Shown here one piece after another: positions 1-8,301 of a stretch of DNA of 48,025 bases. The notes under the pieces are model-generated. The model searched no databases. It had not been told where the DNA came from and saw only the letters and a program-made list of their open reading frames with translations. The position numbers and the translations under genes were made by a program. Position 1 is the stretch's first letter. The number at the start of each line of letters is the position of its first letter. Source of the stretch: JBDTMT01 sp033764095 (GTDB lineage Bacteria > Desulfobacterota > Binatia > HRBIN30 > CADEER01). The stretch is taken from contig JANRJF010000018.1 in the NCBI GenBank assembly GCA_033764095.1, forward strand, positions 1 to 48,025, given 5' to 3'.

Positions 1-154
1 TCACCCGAGCGGTGATCCGACCCCGAGCCCCGAGGATCTGGAGATCACCCGCCGCCTGCGCCAGGTCGGCGAGGTGATGGGGGTCAAGGTGCTCGACCAC
101 GTCGTCATCGGCCGCGGCCGCTACGTCAGCTTCGTCGACGATGGCTACTGGTGA
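1..154 (+). CDS. radC: RadC/JAB-domain DNA repair-associated protein, C-terminal fragment
   Basis: Partial gene entering from the left edge; reading from base 2 gives 50 residues and a TGA at 152-154. The fragment opens with HPSGDPTPS, the second half of the JAMM metal-binding motif that RadC proteins carry near their C-terminus, and continues with the usual tail (VKVLDHVVIGRGRYVSF). RadC family members are JAB1/MPN-fold putative metalloproteases or nucleases; the old link to DNA repair is weak. The upstream metal ligands and the helix-hairpin-helix domain lie outside the window. The match over the JAMM segment is strong although only about a quarter of a normal RadC is visible. Confidence 0.9.
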   Translation, partial: HPSGDPTPSPEDLEITRRLRQVGEVMGVKVLDHVVIGRGRYVSFVDDGYW

Positions 155-160
155 TTCTTC

Positions 161-295
161 CCCCCCTTCGAAGAAGGGGGGCCGGGGGGGGGGATGTCCC
201 GACTGATCTGCGTTCGCCGGCACTGGTCGCGAATATTCCGTCGACCGTTTCTGCCGTTCAGAAATCCCCCCTCACCCTCCTTCTTCGAAGCGGGG
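161..295. repeat. Miniature intergenic element with about 30-bp inverted-repeat arms
   Basis: The left arm (161-190) and right arm (266-295) match as inverted repeats at about 25 of 30 positions; both contain the core CTTCGAAGAAGG next to C- and G-runs. The left arm also folds on itself (CCCCCCTTC at 161-169 with GAAGGGGGG at 173-181), giving a 9-bp hairpin just after radC that could help end transcription, though there is no T-tract. The right arm runs into the 3' end of the CMD gene on the minus strand and supplies its last residues and stop codon. It encodes no protein of its own. Confidence 0.6.
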
Positions 296-835
296 AAACC
301 TAGGAGCGCCGTCCTCCAGGGGGACGCGCAAGCCGTTCACCACGAACGCGATCGTGTGGTAGGAGCCGGCGAGCACGATGAGCTCGATCAGCTGCGCCGC
401 CGACCACTCCGCCGCCAGTGCCGTCCACAATGCGTCGGGAATCGCGGCGTGATCGTGCAGCGCATCGGCCAACCGAATCAGCAGGGCGTCGCGCGGCGCC
501 CAGACGTCGTCGTCGCCGAGGGCGTGCACGGTAGCGGCGACGGTTGCGTCGTCGAGCCCGACGCGCGCCGCGAAGAAGGCGACGTGCACGCCCCACTCGT
601 ACTCGGCGCCGCAGCGCGCCGTGGTGCGCAGAATGAGCAGCTCGCGGTCGCGCCGCGTGATCGTGCCGCGGTCGAGCAGCGAACCAGCGCGCACCTTGTC
701 GAGAATGCGCGGGTTGTGCGCCAGGGTGCGGAACAGGGCGATCGGCGGCACGCCGGGCGGCATCATCGCCGCCAACGTGTCGGCGACCGGTGCGTCGTAG
801 GGCGGGGCAAGCGGGGCGATGCGGGGCATGGTCAT
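272..835 (-). CDS. Carboxymuconolactone decarboxylase (CMD/AhpD-like) family protein
   Basis: 187 residues. The central CGAEYEWGVHVAFF segment (about residues 75-88) is the CMD-family helix carrying Cys, Glu and His. Only one Cys is present there rather than the CxxC of AhpD peroxidases, so a hydrolase or decarboxylase-like role fits better than thiol peroxidase; the substrate cannot be told. The gene is divergent from an HxlR regulator, with a large palindrome between them, and is therefore probably that regulator's target. Two ATGs (835 and 829) could start it. The C-terminus FPRFEEGG lies within the arm of an intergenic repeat, so the ancestral end was probably altered. Confidence 0.85.
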   Translation of the reverse strand: MTMPRIAPLAPPYDAPVADTLAAMMPPGVPPIALFRTLAHNPRILDKVRAGSLLDRGTITRRDRELLILRTTARCGAEYEWGVHVAFFAARVGLDDATVAATVHALGDDDVWAPRDALLIRLADALHDHAAIPDALWTALAAEWSAAQLIELIVLAGSYHTIAFVVNGLRVPLEDGAPRFPRFEEGG

Positions 836-861
836 CGGAAGCTCCGGGGCGCCCGGCAGGG

Positions 862-904
862 GCGCTGTCGATTCCGTAGCGTACCGCTATGGAATCGATA
901 GCGC
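862..904. promoter_or_regulatory. Large palindromic operator between the CMD gene and the HxlR gene
   Basis: Two 20-base arms (862-881 and 885-904) flank a 3-base centre TAC; 18 of 20 positions pair, with mismatches only at 867/899 and 876/890. The site lies between the divergent starts at 835 and 912, and ends only 7 bases before the chosen HxlR start. HxlR proteins are dimeric winged-helix regulators that bind inverted repeats, commonly in their own promoter. The position and symmetry make this a strong candidate operator that would control both genes. Confidence 0.7.
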
Positions 905-911
905 AAGCGGA

Positions 912-1238
912 ATGAGCGCACCGCGTCCCGGCCGGGCGGCGCGCGGCTCGGCGAGCGGGCGGCCGATCATGGCGCTGCTCGACCTGCTCGGGCGGCGCTG
1001 GGCGCTGCGCATCCTGTGGGAACTGCGCGGCGGACCGCTGACCTTCCGGCCGCTGCAGGCGGCGAGCGACGGGATCTCTCCGTCGGTGCTCAATGCGCGC
1101 CTGGCCGAGCTGCGCGAGGCGGGCATCGTCGAGCAGCGCGCTGGGGAGGGGTACGCGCTCACGGTCGAGGGCGAACGGTTGTTGGCGGCACTGGCGCCGT
1201 TGCAGGCGTGGGCGGCGCGCTGGGGGAAGCGCGCATGA
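912..1238 (+). CDS. HxlR-family winged-helix transcriptional regulator
   Basis: 108 residues from the ATG at 912, the usual size for HxlR. The segment ALLDLLGRRWALRILWEL followed by RFRPLQ-like and SPSVLNARLAELREAGIVEQ sequences is the characteristic HxlR helix-turn-helix and wing. The open frame extends upstream to 819, but that extension would run through the palindrome, so 912 is preferred; an ATG at 969 would remove conserved sequence less convincingly. The stop overlaps the next gene's ATG by two bases (ATGA). There are no cysteines, so it probably senses a ligand rather than redox state. It likely represses itself and the divergent CMD gene. Confidence 0.88.
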   Translation: MSAPRPGRAARGSASGRPIMALLDLLGRRWALRILWELRGGPLTFRPLQAASDGISPSVLNARLAELREAGIVEQRAGEGYALTVEGERLLAALAPLQAWAARWGKRA

Positions 1239-1744
1239 TCGTCGTCCGTGCCGAGCAACCCGCCGATGTGGCGGGCATCGATGCGGTCGTACGCGCCGCG
1301 TTCGGGCAGCCGGTCGAGGCGGAGCTGGTGGCGGCGCTGCGCGCCGCCGGCCGGGCGACGCTCTCGCTGGTCGCGCTCGAGGACGGTGCGATCGTTGGCC
1401 ACGTGCTGTACTCGCCGGTGCGCATCAGCGGTGCGGCGGCCGACGTTCCGGTGCTCGGCCTGGCACCGATGGCGGTTCGCCCCGATCGGCAGCGCGCCGG
1501 TATCGGTACGCGCCTCGCTGAGGCGGGGCTCGCCGCCTGCGCAGCGCGCGGCGTCGCCGCCCTGGTCGTGCTCGGCCACCCGGAATACTACCCGCGCTTC
1601 GGCTTCATTCCCGCGTCGCAATTCGGCTTGCGCTGCATATACGATGCGCCGGATGAGGCGTTCATGGCTCTCGAGCTGCTTCCCGGTGCGCTGTCCGGCG
1701 TCGCCGGTGTCGTCCACTACGCCCCGGAGTTCGACGCGGTCTGA
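1235..1744 (+). CDS. GNAT-family N-acetyltransferase
   Basis: 169 residues. The acetyl-CoA-binding core is visible as LAPMAVRPDRQRAGIGTRL (the R/Q-x-x-G-x-G/A loop), followed by VLGHPEYYPRFGFIPA, the block typical of YhbS/predicted N-acetyltransferase COG3153 members. It acts in the cytosol; the substrate is unknown. It is translationally coupled to the HxlR gene by an ATGA overlap, so it is probably co-regulated with the CMD gene through the palindrome upstream. The downstream heparinase-like gene seems to start within its last 40 bases in another frame. Confidence 0.87.
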   Translation: MIVVRAEQPADVAGIDAVVRAAFGQPVEAELVAALRAAGRATLSLVALEDGAIVGHVLYSPVRISGAAADVPVLGLAPMAVRPDRQRAGIGTRLAEAGLAACAARGVAALVVLGHPEYYPRFGFIPASQFGLRCIYDAPDEAFMALELLPGALSGVAGVVHYAPEFDAV

Positions 1745-4700
1745 TCGCCGGCGCGCCGGGTTCGTGCTGCTCGCGCTGCTGGGCGCGGCGCCGGTGCGCG
1801 CCGCCTGGCAGCCGGACGGCATCGATCTCACCCGGCCGCGCATCGTCTGTCGGCCGGCCGAGCTGGCGGCGGTCCGCGCCCGCCTGGAGCGCGAGCCGTA
1901 TCGCAGCCTGATGCGCGACCTGCTGTCGCCGGTGCGCCAGGCGGACAGCGTCGCGCTCGACGATCACAGCATCAATGCCGAACGCATCAAGTCGCGCGCG
2001 GCGAAGAACCTCGCCGTCGCGCTGCTGTTCGAGCGCACCGTGGTCGATCGCGAGGTGGTGCCGTTCACCGACGAGACGCGCAGCGCCGCGATCGCGCGGC
2101 TGCGCGACCTGTTGGTCAACATGTATCGGCGCTCACGGCTGGCCGTCGGCCCGCCGCTCGGCGGCTGGGATCGCGACATCAGCACCTCCGAGGAGCTGCA
2201 GCAGTACGCCACCGCCTACGACAGCCTGCGCGCCGCCGGCGTCGATCTCGGCGCCGACGACGCGGTGATCGTCGACAATCTCGCGGCGCTCGCCGGCGAA
2301 CTCTACGAGAACTACGTCAACCCGCTGTCGGCCGGCAATTTCGCCGTCCTGCACCAGAACAACCATCGCTCGAAGGTCGGTGCGGCGTTGGCGACCACCG
2401 CCCTGGCGCTGGCCGAGTACACGCCGCCGGACGGCAGCGATCCGCGCGGCGTGCGCGAGCCGGCGACCTGGCTCGCCTACGGCACGGCGCAGATCGACGC
2501 CGTCATGCGCTTCGCATTGGTCAGCGGTGACGGCGCGTACGGCGAAGGACCGTTCTACCTGCGCTTCGCGTCACAGAACCTGCTGCCGTTCTGGCGCGCC
2601 TGGGATGCGCTGACCGGCGGCAGTGCGCCGGGAATCGCCATGCCGAACTTCTGGCGCCATCCGCTGTTGGCGCGCGGCGTGCGCTGGGCGCTCGACAACA
2701 CCCTGCCGGACGGCACGTTGGCGCCCACCGACGACGGCAATCCTGGCGAGCACTACTACTTCGGCGCTGCGCCGCTGACGCCGGCAACGGCGTGGCGCTG
2801 GACCACCACCGAGCCACCGCTGGAGAACGACGGCAACGTCTCGTTGGCGGCCGAGTCGCTGGTCAACTTCGACGACGGCCTCGCCGCGGCACCGCCGGCC
2901 GGCTCGCCGACCGCCTTCTATCCCGAGGGCGGCCTGGCGGCGCTGCGCAGCGACTGGTCGCCCGATGCCGTGCTGGCACTGGTCCAGGCCGAGCACGGTG
3001 CCGCCGCCGAGTTTGGCCGCTACGCCGACGGCACGCCGGCGGCGCCGGAGTCGCACGAGCACGCCGACGGCGGCAGTTTCCTGTTGCACGCCTTCGGCGA
3101 ACGGCTGGCGCTCGATCCCGGCTACTTCTCCTTCACGCTGCACGGCCTGGTGAACAAGCCGCAGGATCACAACATGATCCTGGTCGACGGCAGCGGTCCG
3201 ACCGACCTGTTGGCGGCCTCGGCGGCGTGGCTGGCGGATCCATCGGCGCCGCCGCCGACCGATGGCGAGGCCTCGCTGCTCGACACGCGCGACAGTGACG
3301 GCGTCGACGTCGCGACGGCGTTGTCGCGCTACGGTCAGCCGGCGGCGCGGATCGAGCGCCGCTTTCTGTTTGCCGACGATCGCTACCTGCTGATTGCCGA
3401 CGCGGTGCAGAGCGTCCCGGATCAGCCGCGCCGCTTCACCTGGCTGCTGCACGGCAACGGCGGCGGCGACAGTGGCGGCACCTTCACGCCGACCGCGACC
3501 GGCGGCGTGTGGAGTCGTCCGGGTGCCGCGCTGACGGCGGCGCTGGCTGCGGCCGATGCGCCGTTCAGCTTCACGACACGTGACGCGGTCCACGAGGAGC
3601 TCAATCGCGCTCAGAAGACCCACACCGCGCTGGAAGCGCATGTCGAAGCGGCCGCATCGCGCACCCTGACACTGCTCTACCCCTCACCGGCTGGCGACGC
3701 GCCGCCGATCACCGAGCAACTCGCTGTAGACGGCGCCGCGGCGCTGACGCTGGTCGATGCGGCAGGCGACCGGCGCGTCGTCGCCTGGCATCGCGCGACG
3801 CCGGTGCCGACGAGCCTGGCGCTGCCGGGCGGATCGGCCGCGCACGCAGACGGCGTGCTGGCGCTCTTCGACACGCACGACGACGGCAGCCTGCGCCTCG
3901 CCTACGGCGAACGCGCCAGCGAGTTGGTCTACGCCGGTCGGCGCCGCATCGGCGCCTCGGCGCCCGGCACGCTCGGCGTGCGCTATGCCGCCGAGCGGCT
4001 CGATGTGGTCGCGGACGCTCCCGATTCGGCGTTTCAACTGCACGCCGTTCCGTTCGTCGCGGCGGCGGCGGACGGCGCCTGCGCGTTTCGCGTCGACGGC
4101 GAGGATATCGCCACCGTCGTCGTCGGCCGCGATCGCCGGGTGACGCTGCGCGCCGCCACCGGCAACTCGGCACCGGCGGCGGATCCCGGTCCGCCACAGA
4201 CGGTGGACGCGCCGCCGCAGGTGGTGCGCCTCGATGGCCGCGGCAGCTGCGACGCCGACGGCGAGGCGCTGACGCCGCAGTGGGAGCTGACCTCGGCGCC
4301 GGCGGGCAGCGCCTGGTCGTTGCAGGAGGCGGACACCTGGACGCCGGCGCTGTTCGTCGACCGCAACGGTCCGTTCCGCGTCCGCCTGGTGGTGACCGAT
4401 GCGCGCGGTGCGACCAGCAGGCCGATGGAGGTGTTGGTGCTCGCCGGCGATCGCTGCGCGGACGGGGTGGACAACGATCGCGACGGCCAGTTCGACAGCG
4501 CCGACGCCGACTGCGACGCCGGCGGCAATCGCCCGCCGCTGGCCGGCGCGCTGGCGCCGCTGACCCTGCCGGTCGGCGCGCGCGCGGTGCTCGACCTCGG
4601 CACCCACATGACCGATCCGGACGGCGACCCGCTGGTCTTCCGCGTCGCGGTGGCGGATCCGGTGGTGACCGCGGCGGCGATCGATTCGTCCCGCCTGCTC

Positions 4701-4994
4701 GTCGCGCCGCGGCATCCTGGTCGGACGCAGCTGTTCGTCACCGCCGCCGATGCCGACAGCTACGCGCAGCAGGCGGTGTCGGTCAGCGTCGTGCCGCGCG
4801 CCGCGTGCGTCGCCGATTGCGATGACGGCGGCGTCGTCACCGTCGACGAGATCCTCAGCGCGGTTGGCATCGCGCTCGGACAGGCCGGACCGCAACGCTG
4901 CCAGGCCGCCGACGCGGACGGCGACCAGCACGTCACGGTCGCCGAGTTGGTGCGCGCCGTCGCCGACCTGCTCGACGGCTGCGCCACCGATTGA
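1707..4994 (+). CDS. Secreted heparinase II/III-like polysaccharide lyase with PKD-like and Ca-binding C-terminal repeats
   Basis: About 1095 residues from a GTG at 1707; no ATG fits and the start is uncertain, but an N-region RSDRRR followed by GFVLLALLGAAPVRA gives a clear Sec signal. The catalytic half shows the heparinase/alginate-lyase pattern: HQNNHRSK (N219-H220), YGEGPFYL (Tyr about 278) and SHEHADGGSFLLHAFG (His about 450 and 452). After it come a PKD-like domain, a CADGVDNDRDGQFDSADADC Ca-binding stretch, a cadherin-like segment and, from about residue 1034, two EF-hand/dockerin-like repeats (DCDDGGVVTVDE and DADGDQHVTVAE). It probably cleaves uronic-acid-containing polysaccharide outside the inner membrane. 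The catalytic residues are assigned by pattern only. Confidence 0.8.
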   Translation: MSSTTPRSSTRSDRRRAGFVLLALLGAAPVRAAWQPDGIDLTRPRIVCRPAELAAVRARLEREPYRSLMRDLLSPVRQADSVALDDHSINAERIKSRAAKNLAVALLFERTVVDREVVPFTDETRSAAIARLRDLLVNMYRRSRLAVGPPLGGWDRDISTSEELQQYATAYDSLRAAGVDLGADDAVIVDNLAALAGELYENYVNPLSAGNFAVLHQNNHRSKVGAALATTALALAEYTPPDGSDPRGVREPATWLAYGTAQIDAVMRFALVSGDGAYGEGPFYLRFASQNLLPFWRAWDALTGGSAPGIAMPNFWRHPLLARGVRWALDNTLPDGTLAPTDDGNPGEHYYFGAAPLTPATAWRWTTTEPPLENDGNVSLAAESLVNFDDGLAAAPPAGSPTAFYPEGGLAALRSDWSPDAVLALVQAEHGAAAEFGRYADGTPAAPESHEHADGGSFLLHAFGERLALDPGYFSFTLHGLVNKPQDHNMILVDGSGPTDLLAASAAWLADPSAPPPTDGEASLLDTRDSDGVDVATALSRYGQPAARIERRFLFADDRYLLIADAVQSVPDQPRRFTWLLHGNGGGDSGGTFTPTATGGVWSRPGAALTAALAAADAPFSFTTRDAVHEELNRAQKTHTALEAHVEAAASRTLTLLYPSPAGDAPPITEQLAVDGAAALTLVDAAGDRRVVAWHRATPVPTSLALPGGSAAHADGVLALFDTHDDGSLRLAYGERASELVYAGRRRIGASAPGTLGVRYAAERLDVVADAPDSAFQLHAVPFVAAAADGACAFRVDGEDIATVVVGRDRRVTLRAATGNSAPAADPGPPQTVDAPPQVVRLDGRGSCDADGEALTPQWELTSAPAGSAWSLQEADTWTPALFVDRNGPFRVRLVVTDARGATSRPMEVLVLAGDRCADGVDNDRDGQFDSADADCDAGGNRPPLAGALAPLTLPVGARAVLDLGTHMTDPDGDPLVFRVAVADPVVTAAAIDSSRLLVAPRHPGRTQLFVTAADADSYAQQAVSVSVVPRAACVADCDDGGVVTVDEILSAVGIALGQAGPQRCQAADADGDQHVTVAELVRAVADLLDGCATD

Positions 4995-5024
4995 GCCGCT
5001 CCGCCGCGGTGCTAGAGCGCAGCC

Positions 5025-5603
5025 ATGGTCGAGCAGCTGATCAGCCAGTACGGCTACCTCGCCATCTTTCTCGGCACCTTTCTGGAGGGCGAGACGATCC
5101 TCGTGCTCGGCGGCTTCGCGGCGCACCGCGGCCTGCTCGCGCTGCCGGGCGTGATGCTGGCGGCGTTCCTCGGCTCGGTGGCGAGTGACCAGCTGTTCTT
5201 CTTCATCGGCCGCCGGCACGGCAGTGCCTGGCTGGCCAAGCGACCCGGCTGGCAGGCCAACGTCGACCGCGTCAAGCGGCTCATCGAGCACCACGACACG
5301 CTGATCATCCTCAGCTTTCGCTTCATCTACGGCGTGCGCAACGTCACGCCGCTGGTGCTCGGCATGAGCCCGGTGCCGACCTGGAAATTCGCCGCGCTCA
5401 ACACGCTCGGCGCGGCGGTCTGGGCGGTGGCGGTCGGCGCGCTCGGCTGGTTCGTCGGCAGCGCGGCGAAGCAGATGCTCGGCCACCTCGAGCGCTACGA
5501 GCTGCGCGTCGTCGCGGTGATCGTCGTCGTCGGGCTGGCGCTGTGGGCGCACCGCCGCTTCAGCGAGCATAGAGCTGCTGGTAGCGCCGGTGGTTCCCCA
5601 TGA
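5025..5603 (+). CDS. DedA/VTT-domain membrane protein
   Basis: 192 residues with four to five hydrophobic segments. The order is GYLAIFLGTFLEGETILVLGG, then SDQLFFFIGRRHG, then FRFIYGVRNVTPLVLGMS, which are the DedA acidic N-terminal motif, the F/Y-x-x-G-R-x-x-G block and the R-rich re-entrant motif. DedA proteins are inner-membrane transporters; several have been implicated in recycling undecaprenyl phosphate or flipping phospholipids, which could serve the polysaccharide genes downstream, although no direct link is visible. Its 3' end overlaps the convergent transglycosylase gene by 44 bases. Confidence 0.9.
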   Translation: MVEQLISQYGYLAIFLGTFLEGETILVLGGFAAHRGLLALPGVMLAAFLGSVASDQLFFFIGRRHGSAWLAKRPGWQANVDRVKRLIEHHDTLIILSFRFIYGVRNVTPLVLGMSPVPTWKFAALNTLGAAVWAVAVGALGWFVGSAAKQMLGHLERYELRVVAVIVVVGLALWAHRRFSEHRAAGSAGGSP

Positions 5604-7632
5604 CCTTCTTCACGTAGTCGCGCGTTTCGCGAAACGTGATGCTCTCCACCCACTCGTCGCCATCGAGCTGGCCGAACTGTGCCTGCGAGCGCGCCACCGC
5701 CGGCTCGCCGCCGTTGTAGGCGGCGAGCGCCTTGAGTGGATCGCCGCCGTTCTCGCGCAGCAGGGTGGCGAGGTAGGCGGTGCCGAGCGCGACGTTGGCG
5801 TCGGGATCGCTGAGGTCGTCGGGCGGCGCCTCGCCGCGCGCCTGGGCGACCCGCGCTGCGGTGCCGGGGAGCAACTGCATGAGGCCGCGCGCGTCCGCCG
5901 GCGAGCGTGCCGCCGGGTCGAACAGGCTCTCCTGCCGCATCAGCGCCAGCACCAGCAGCGGGTCGACCTGCTGCGCCGCGGCATTGCGCGACACCTGCGG
6001 CCAGAAGGCGAGTGGGTAGAGCAGGTCGGGGTCGCCGCTGCCGCGCGCGGTGGCGAGGCGGAGCGCATCGCGGTAGCCGCCGGCCGCCTGATAGGCGGCC
6101 GGCAGTGCCGCGGCCACCGCGCCGTCGCCGCGATGATCGCGTTCGACCTGTTGCAGCTCGCGGCGCGCCAGCGGCTGCAGCCCGGCGGCGACCAGCTCGC
6201 GGGCGCGCATCCAATGATACGGGTCGCTCCCCGGCGGCGGCGCTCCGATCGCCGGGCGCGGCGGCGGCGCCGGTGTGGCCGTGACTGCGGTCTCGGTGCC
6301 GAGTCGGCGGGCGGCCCAGGTGGCGTAGTAGCTGCCCGGCGCCTGTTCCAGCACCTCGCGATAGCGCGCCGCGGCGGCGGCGCGCTCGCCGGCGCGCTGC
6401 AGCGCGCGCCCCTCCCAGTACACCGCATCGGGCGCGGCTGCGGCGCCGCGGCCCTGCGCGGCCGCGTCGAAGGCGCTGGCGGCGGCGCGGTAGTCGCCGG
6501 CCTGGTAGGCGATCCAGCCGATGCGCCATCGCGCCTCGCGCGCCTGCGGCGCGCTCGGATAGGCGTCGATCAGCCGGCGGTACCCGGCGATCGCCGCGGT
6601 GGTGTCGCCGTCGCCCTGGGCGATGCGGGCGAGCGCGTAGAGCACCTCGGCGCTGCGCGCCTGGCCGCGATAGCGCGCCAGGTAGAGCTCGAACTCGCGG
6701 CGCGCCTCGGCGTTGCGGTCGCGGTTCCACAGCAGCGCGGCGAGGCGATACTGCGCGTCGGCGGCCGCATCGGACTGCGGCGCCTGGCGCACCAGCGTGC
6801 GCAGCGTCGCCACCGCGTCGTCGAGGCGGTCGGCGCCGCGCTGCGCTTCGGCCAGCTGACGCAAGACGGCAGACTGCTGGCCGGGTGGGGTCTGCGCCAG
6901 GATCTGGCGCGCGACGACGATGGCGGCGGGAAAGTCCTGCTCGGCCATCAGCAGCGTCAGCTCGCGGTTGAGCTCGGCGCCGCGCGGCGCCAGGCTCGGG
7001 TCGGCGGCGCGCAGCGCCTGCAGGCGCTGCTTCGCCTCGCGCGCCAGTGGGCTGACGGGCGCGACCCGCCGGGCGGCCTGCAGGTGTGCCGCTTCGGCGG
7101 CGCGGTCGCTGCGCGCCCTGGCGAGATCGGCCAGCGCCAGCGATGCGCGCATGGCGGTGTCCTGATCGCCGTCGTCGCGCGCCGCGCCGAGCAGGCGGCC
7201 GGCGGCCTCGGGGTCACGCGCCGCCAGGCCGCGCCCGCGCGCCAGCGCCGCCTCGGCGCTCAGCACGCTGCGCGGCTGCGTGGCGAGCAGCGTCGCGAGC
7301 ATCTCGTCGGCGCGCATCGGATCCGTGCCCGCGAGACAGGTCGCCAGGTCGAGCAGCACGTAGTCCTGCAGGGCCGGGTACGACGTGCGCAGCGCCTCCA
7401 ATGTCGGTTGGGCGCTGCGGCAGTCGCCGCGCTCCGCCTGCGCGTGCGCCTGAGCGAACTGTCCGGCAGGCGTGTTGGGGCGGACTGCCGGTTCGACGGT
7501 CGCGGCGCTGGATCGCGCGGTGCCCGGTGTGGTGACCGCAGCCGGCGCGGTGGCGACGCGTGGGCGCGGCTGTTCCGCGCATCCCGCCACCGCCGCCGCC
7601 ATCACCCCGACCATCAACCACAGCCACCGCAT
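5560..7632 (-). CDS. Slt70-like lytic murein transglycosylase lipoprotein with TPR repeats
   Basis: 690 residues. The N-terminus MRWLWLMVGVMAAAVAGC has a lipobox (VAGC), so the protein is a lipoprotein. A long run of TPR-like helices (residues about 40-450) resembles the superhelical U-domain of Slt70. The lysozyme-like catalytic domain follows, with LMRQESLFDP (catalytic Glu about 568), ARGLMQLLPGTA, LKALAAYNGGEPAV and FRETRDYVKKVM, all hallmarks of family 1 lytic transglycosylases, which cut the MurNAc-GlcNAc bond to form 1,6-anhydroMurNAc. The gene diverges from maf across a 75-base spacer and overlaps dedA at the 3' end. Confidence 0.93.
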   Translation of the reverse strand: MRWLWLMVGVMAAAVAGCAEQPRPRVATAPAAVTTPGTARSSAATVEPAVRPNTPAGQFAQAHAQAERGDCRSAQPTLEALRTSYPALQDYVLLDLATCLAGTDPMRADEMLATLLATQPRSVLSAEAALARGRGLAARDPEAAGRLLGAARDDGDQDTAMRASLALADLARARSDRAAEAAHLQAARRVAPVSPLAREAKQRLQALRAADPSLAPRGAELNRELTLLMAEQDFPAAIVVARQILAQTPPGQQSAVLRQLAEAQRGADRLDDAVATLRTLVRQAPQSDAAADAQYRLAALLWNRDRNAEARREFELYLARYRGQARSAEVLYALARIAQGDGDTTAAIAGYRRLIDAYPSAPQAREARWRIGWIAYQAGDYRAAASAFDAAAQGRGAAAAPDAVYWEGRALQRAGERAAAAARYREVLEQAPGSYYATWAARRLGTETAVTATPAPPPRPAIGAPPPGSDPYHWMRARELVAAGLQPLARRELQQVERDHRGDGAVAAALPAAYQAAGGYRDALRLATARGSGDPDLLYPLAFWPQVSRNAAAQQVDPLLVLALMRQESLFDPAARSPADARGLMQLLPGTAARVAQARGEAPPDDLSDPDANVALGTAYLATLLRENGGDPLKALAAYNGGEPAVARSQAQFGQLDGDEWVESITFRETRDYVKKVMGNHRRYQQLYAR

Positions 7633-7671
7633 GCCGCCACCATAAAGAGCGGCCGCCGCGTTTGCACGGCG

Positions 7672-7677
7672 TTGACA
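7672..7677 (+). promoter_or_regulatory. Possible -35 box (TTGACA) ahead of maf
   Basis: A perfect TTGACA preceded by GCG, the same context as the better fmdB promoter. No good -10 hexamer lies 16-18 bases downstream (GACGTG is the best), so the call is weak. It sits in the 75-base divergent spacer, where a promoter for the maf operon is needed. Confidence 0.3.
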
Positions 7678-7707
7678 TCATCTGCCCCATCAGCGACGTG
7701 CGCAGGG

Positions 7708-8301
7708 ATGGGATTGATCCTCGGCTCCGCTTCGCCGCGGCGGGCGCGACTGCTCGGCGAGCTCGGGGTCGCATTTCGCGTCGCGGCGAGCGACGTGCCG
7801 GAGGTGCCCGCGCCAGGCGAAACGGCGGCGCAGTTCGCGGCACGCGCGGCGCGCGAGAAGGGCGCCGCGGTGGCGGCGCTGCACGCGGCCGACTGGGTGC
7901 TGGCGGCCGACACGGTGGTCACCGTCGAGGGGGCGATTCTCGGCAAGCCGGTCGACGACGCCGACGCGCGCCGCATGCTGCGCCAGCTGTCGGATCGCGT
8001 GCACGAGGTGTTGACCGCGGTGGCGCTGTTCGCGCCGGGCGCCGGCTGCGTCGAGGAAGGGCTGGGCCGCAGCACGGTCGAATTCCGTTCGCTGTCCGAC
8101 GACGAGATCGCCGCCTACGTCGCCGGCGGCGAGCCGGCCGACAAGGCCGGCGCCTACGCGATCCAGGGCGGCGCGGCCGGGTTCGTCACGCGCGTCACCG
8201 GTTCGCTGACCAACGTCATCGGCCTGCCGACCGAGTTGGTCGCGGCGCTGCTGGAGCGGCACGGCCTCGCCGCGGCGCCGGCTGCCGCGCATCGCGCATG
8301 A
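7708..8301 (+). CDS. maf: Maf/YceF/YhdE-family nucleoside triphosphate pyrophosphatase
   Basis: 197 residues from the ATG at 7708, which follows an AGGG. LILGSASPRRARLL is the Maf substrate-binding loop, ADTVV the conserved Asp-Thr pair and LGKP the following block; KAGAYAIQG and GSLTNVIGLP complete the family signature. Maf proteins hydrolyse dTTP, UTP or modified nucleotides to the monophosphate and have been linked to septum control. The frame is open far upstream but has no other plausible start. It is the first gene of a maf-yggS-proC-yggT-yggU run and overlaps yggS by ATGA. Confidence 0.93.
   Translation: MGLILGSASPRRARLLGELGVAFRVAASDVPEVPAPGETAAQFAARAAREKGAAVAALHAADWVLAADTVVTVEGAILGKPVDDADARRMLRQLSDRVHEVLTAVALFAPGAGCVEEGLGRSTVEFRSLSDDEIAAYVAGGEPADKAGAYAIQGGAAGFVTRVTGSLTNVIGLPTELVAALLERHGLAAAPAAAHRA

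Noticed and set aside
1248..1706. Upstream extension of the heparinase-like frame
   Set aside because: It overlaps the GNAT gene in another frame, and the signal peptide sits right after 1707-1760, so the earlier codons cannot be part of the protein.
4806..4991. True dockerin pointing to a cellulosome
   Set aside because: The repeats have the Ca-binding pattern but no cohesin or scaffoldin is visible, and similar repeats are widespread on exported proteins of this type of genome.
3684..5570. A 628-codon minus-strand frame opposite the heparinase-like and dedA genes
   Set aside because: Same cause: a composition-driven shadow with no recognisable fold and no start context.
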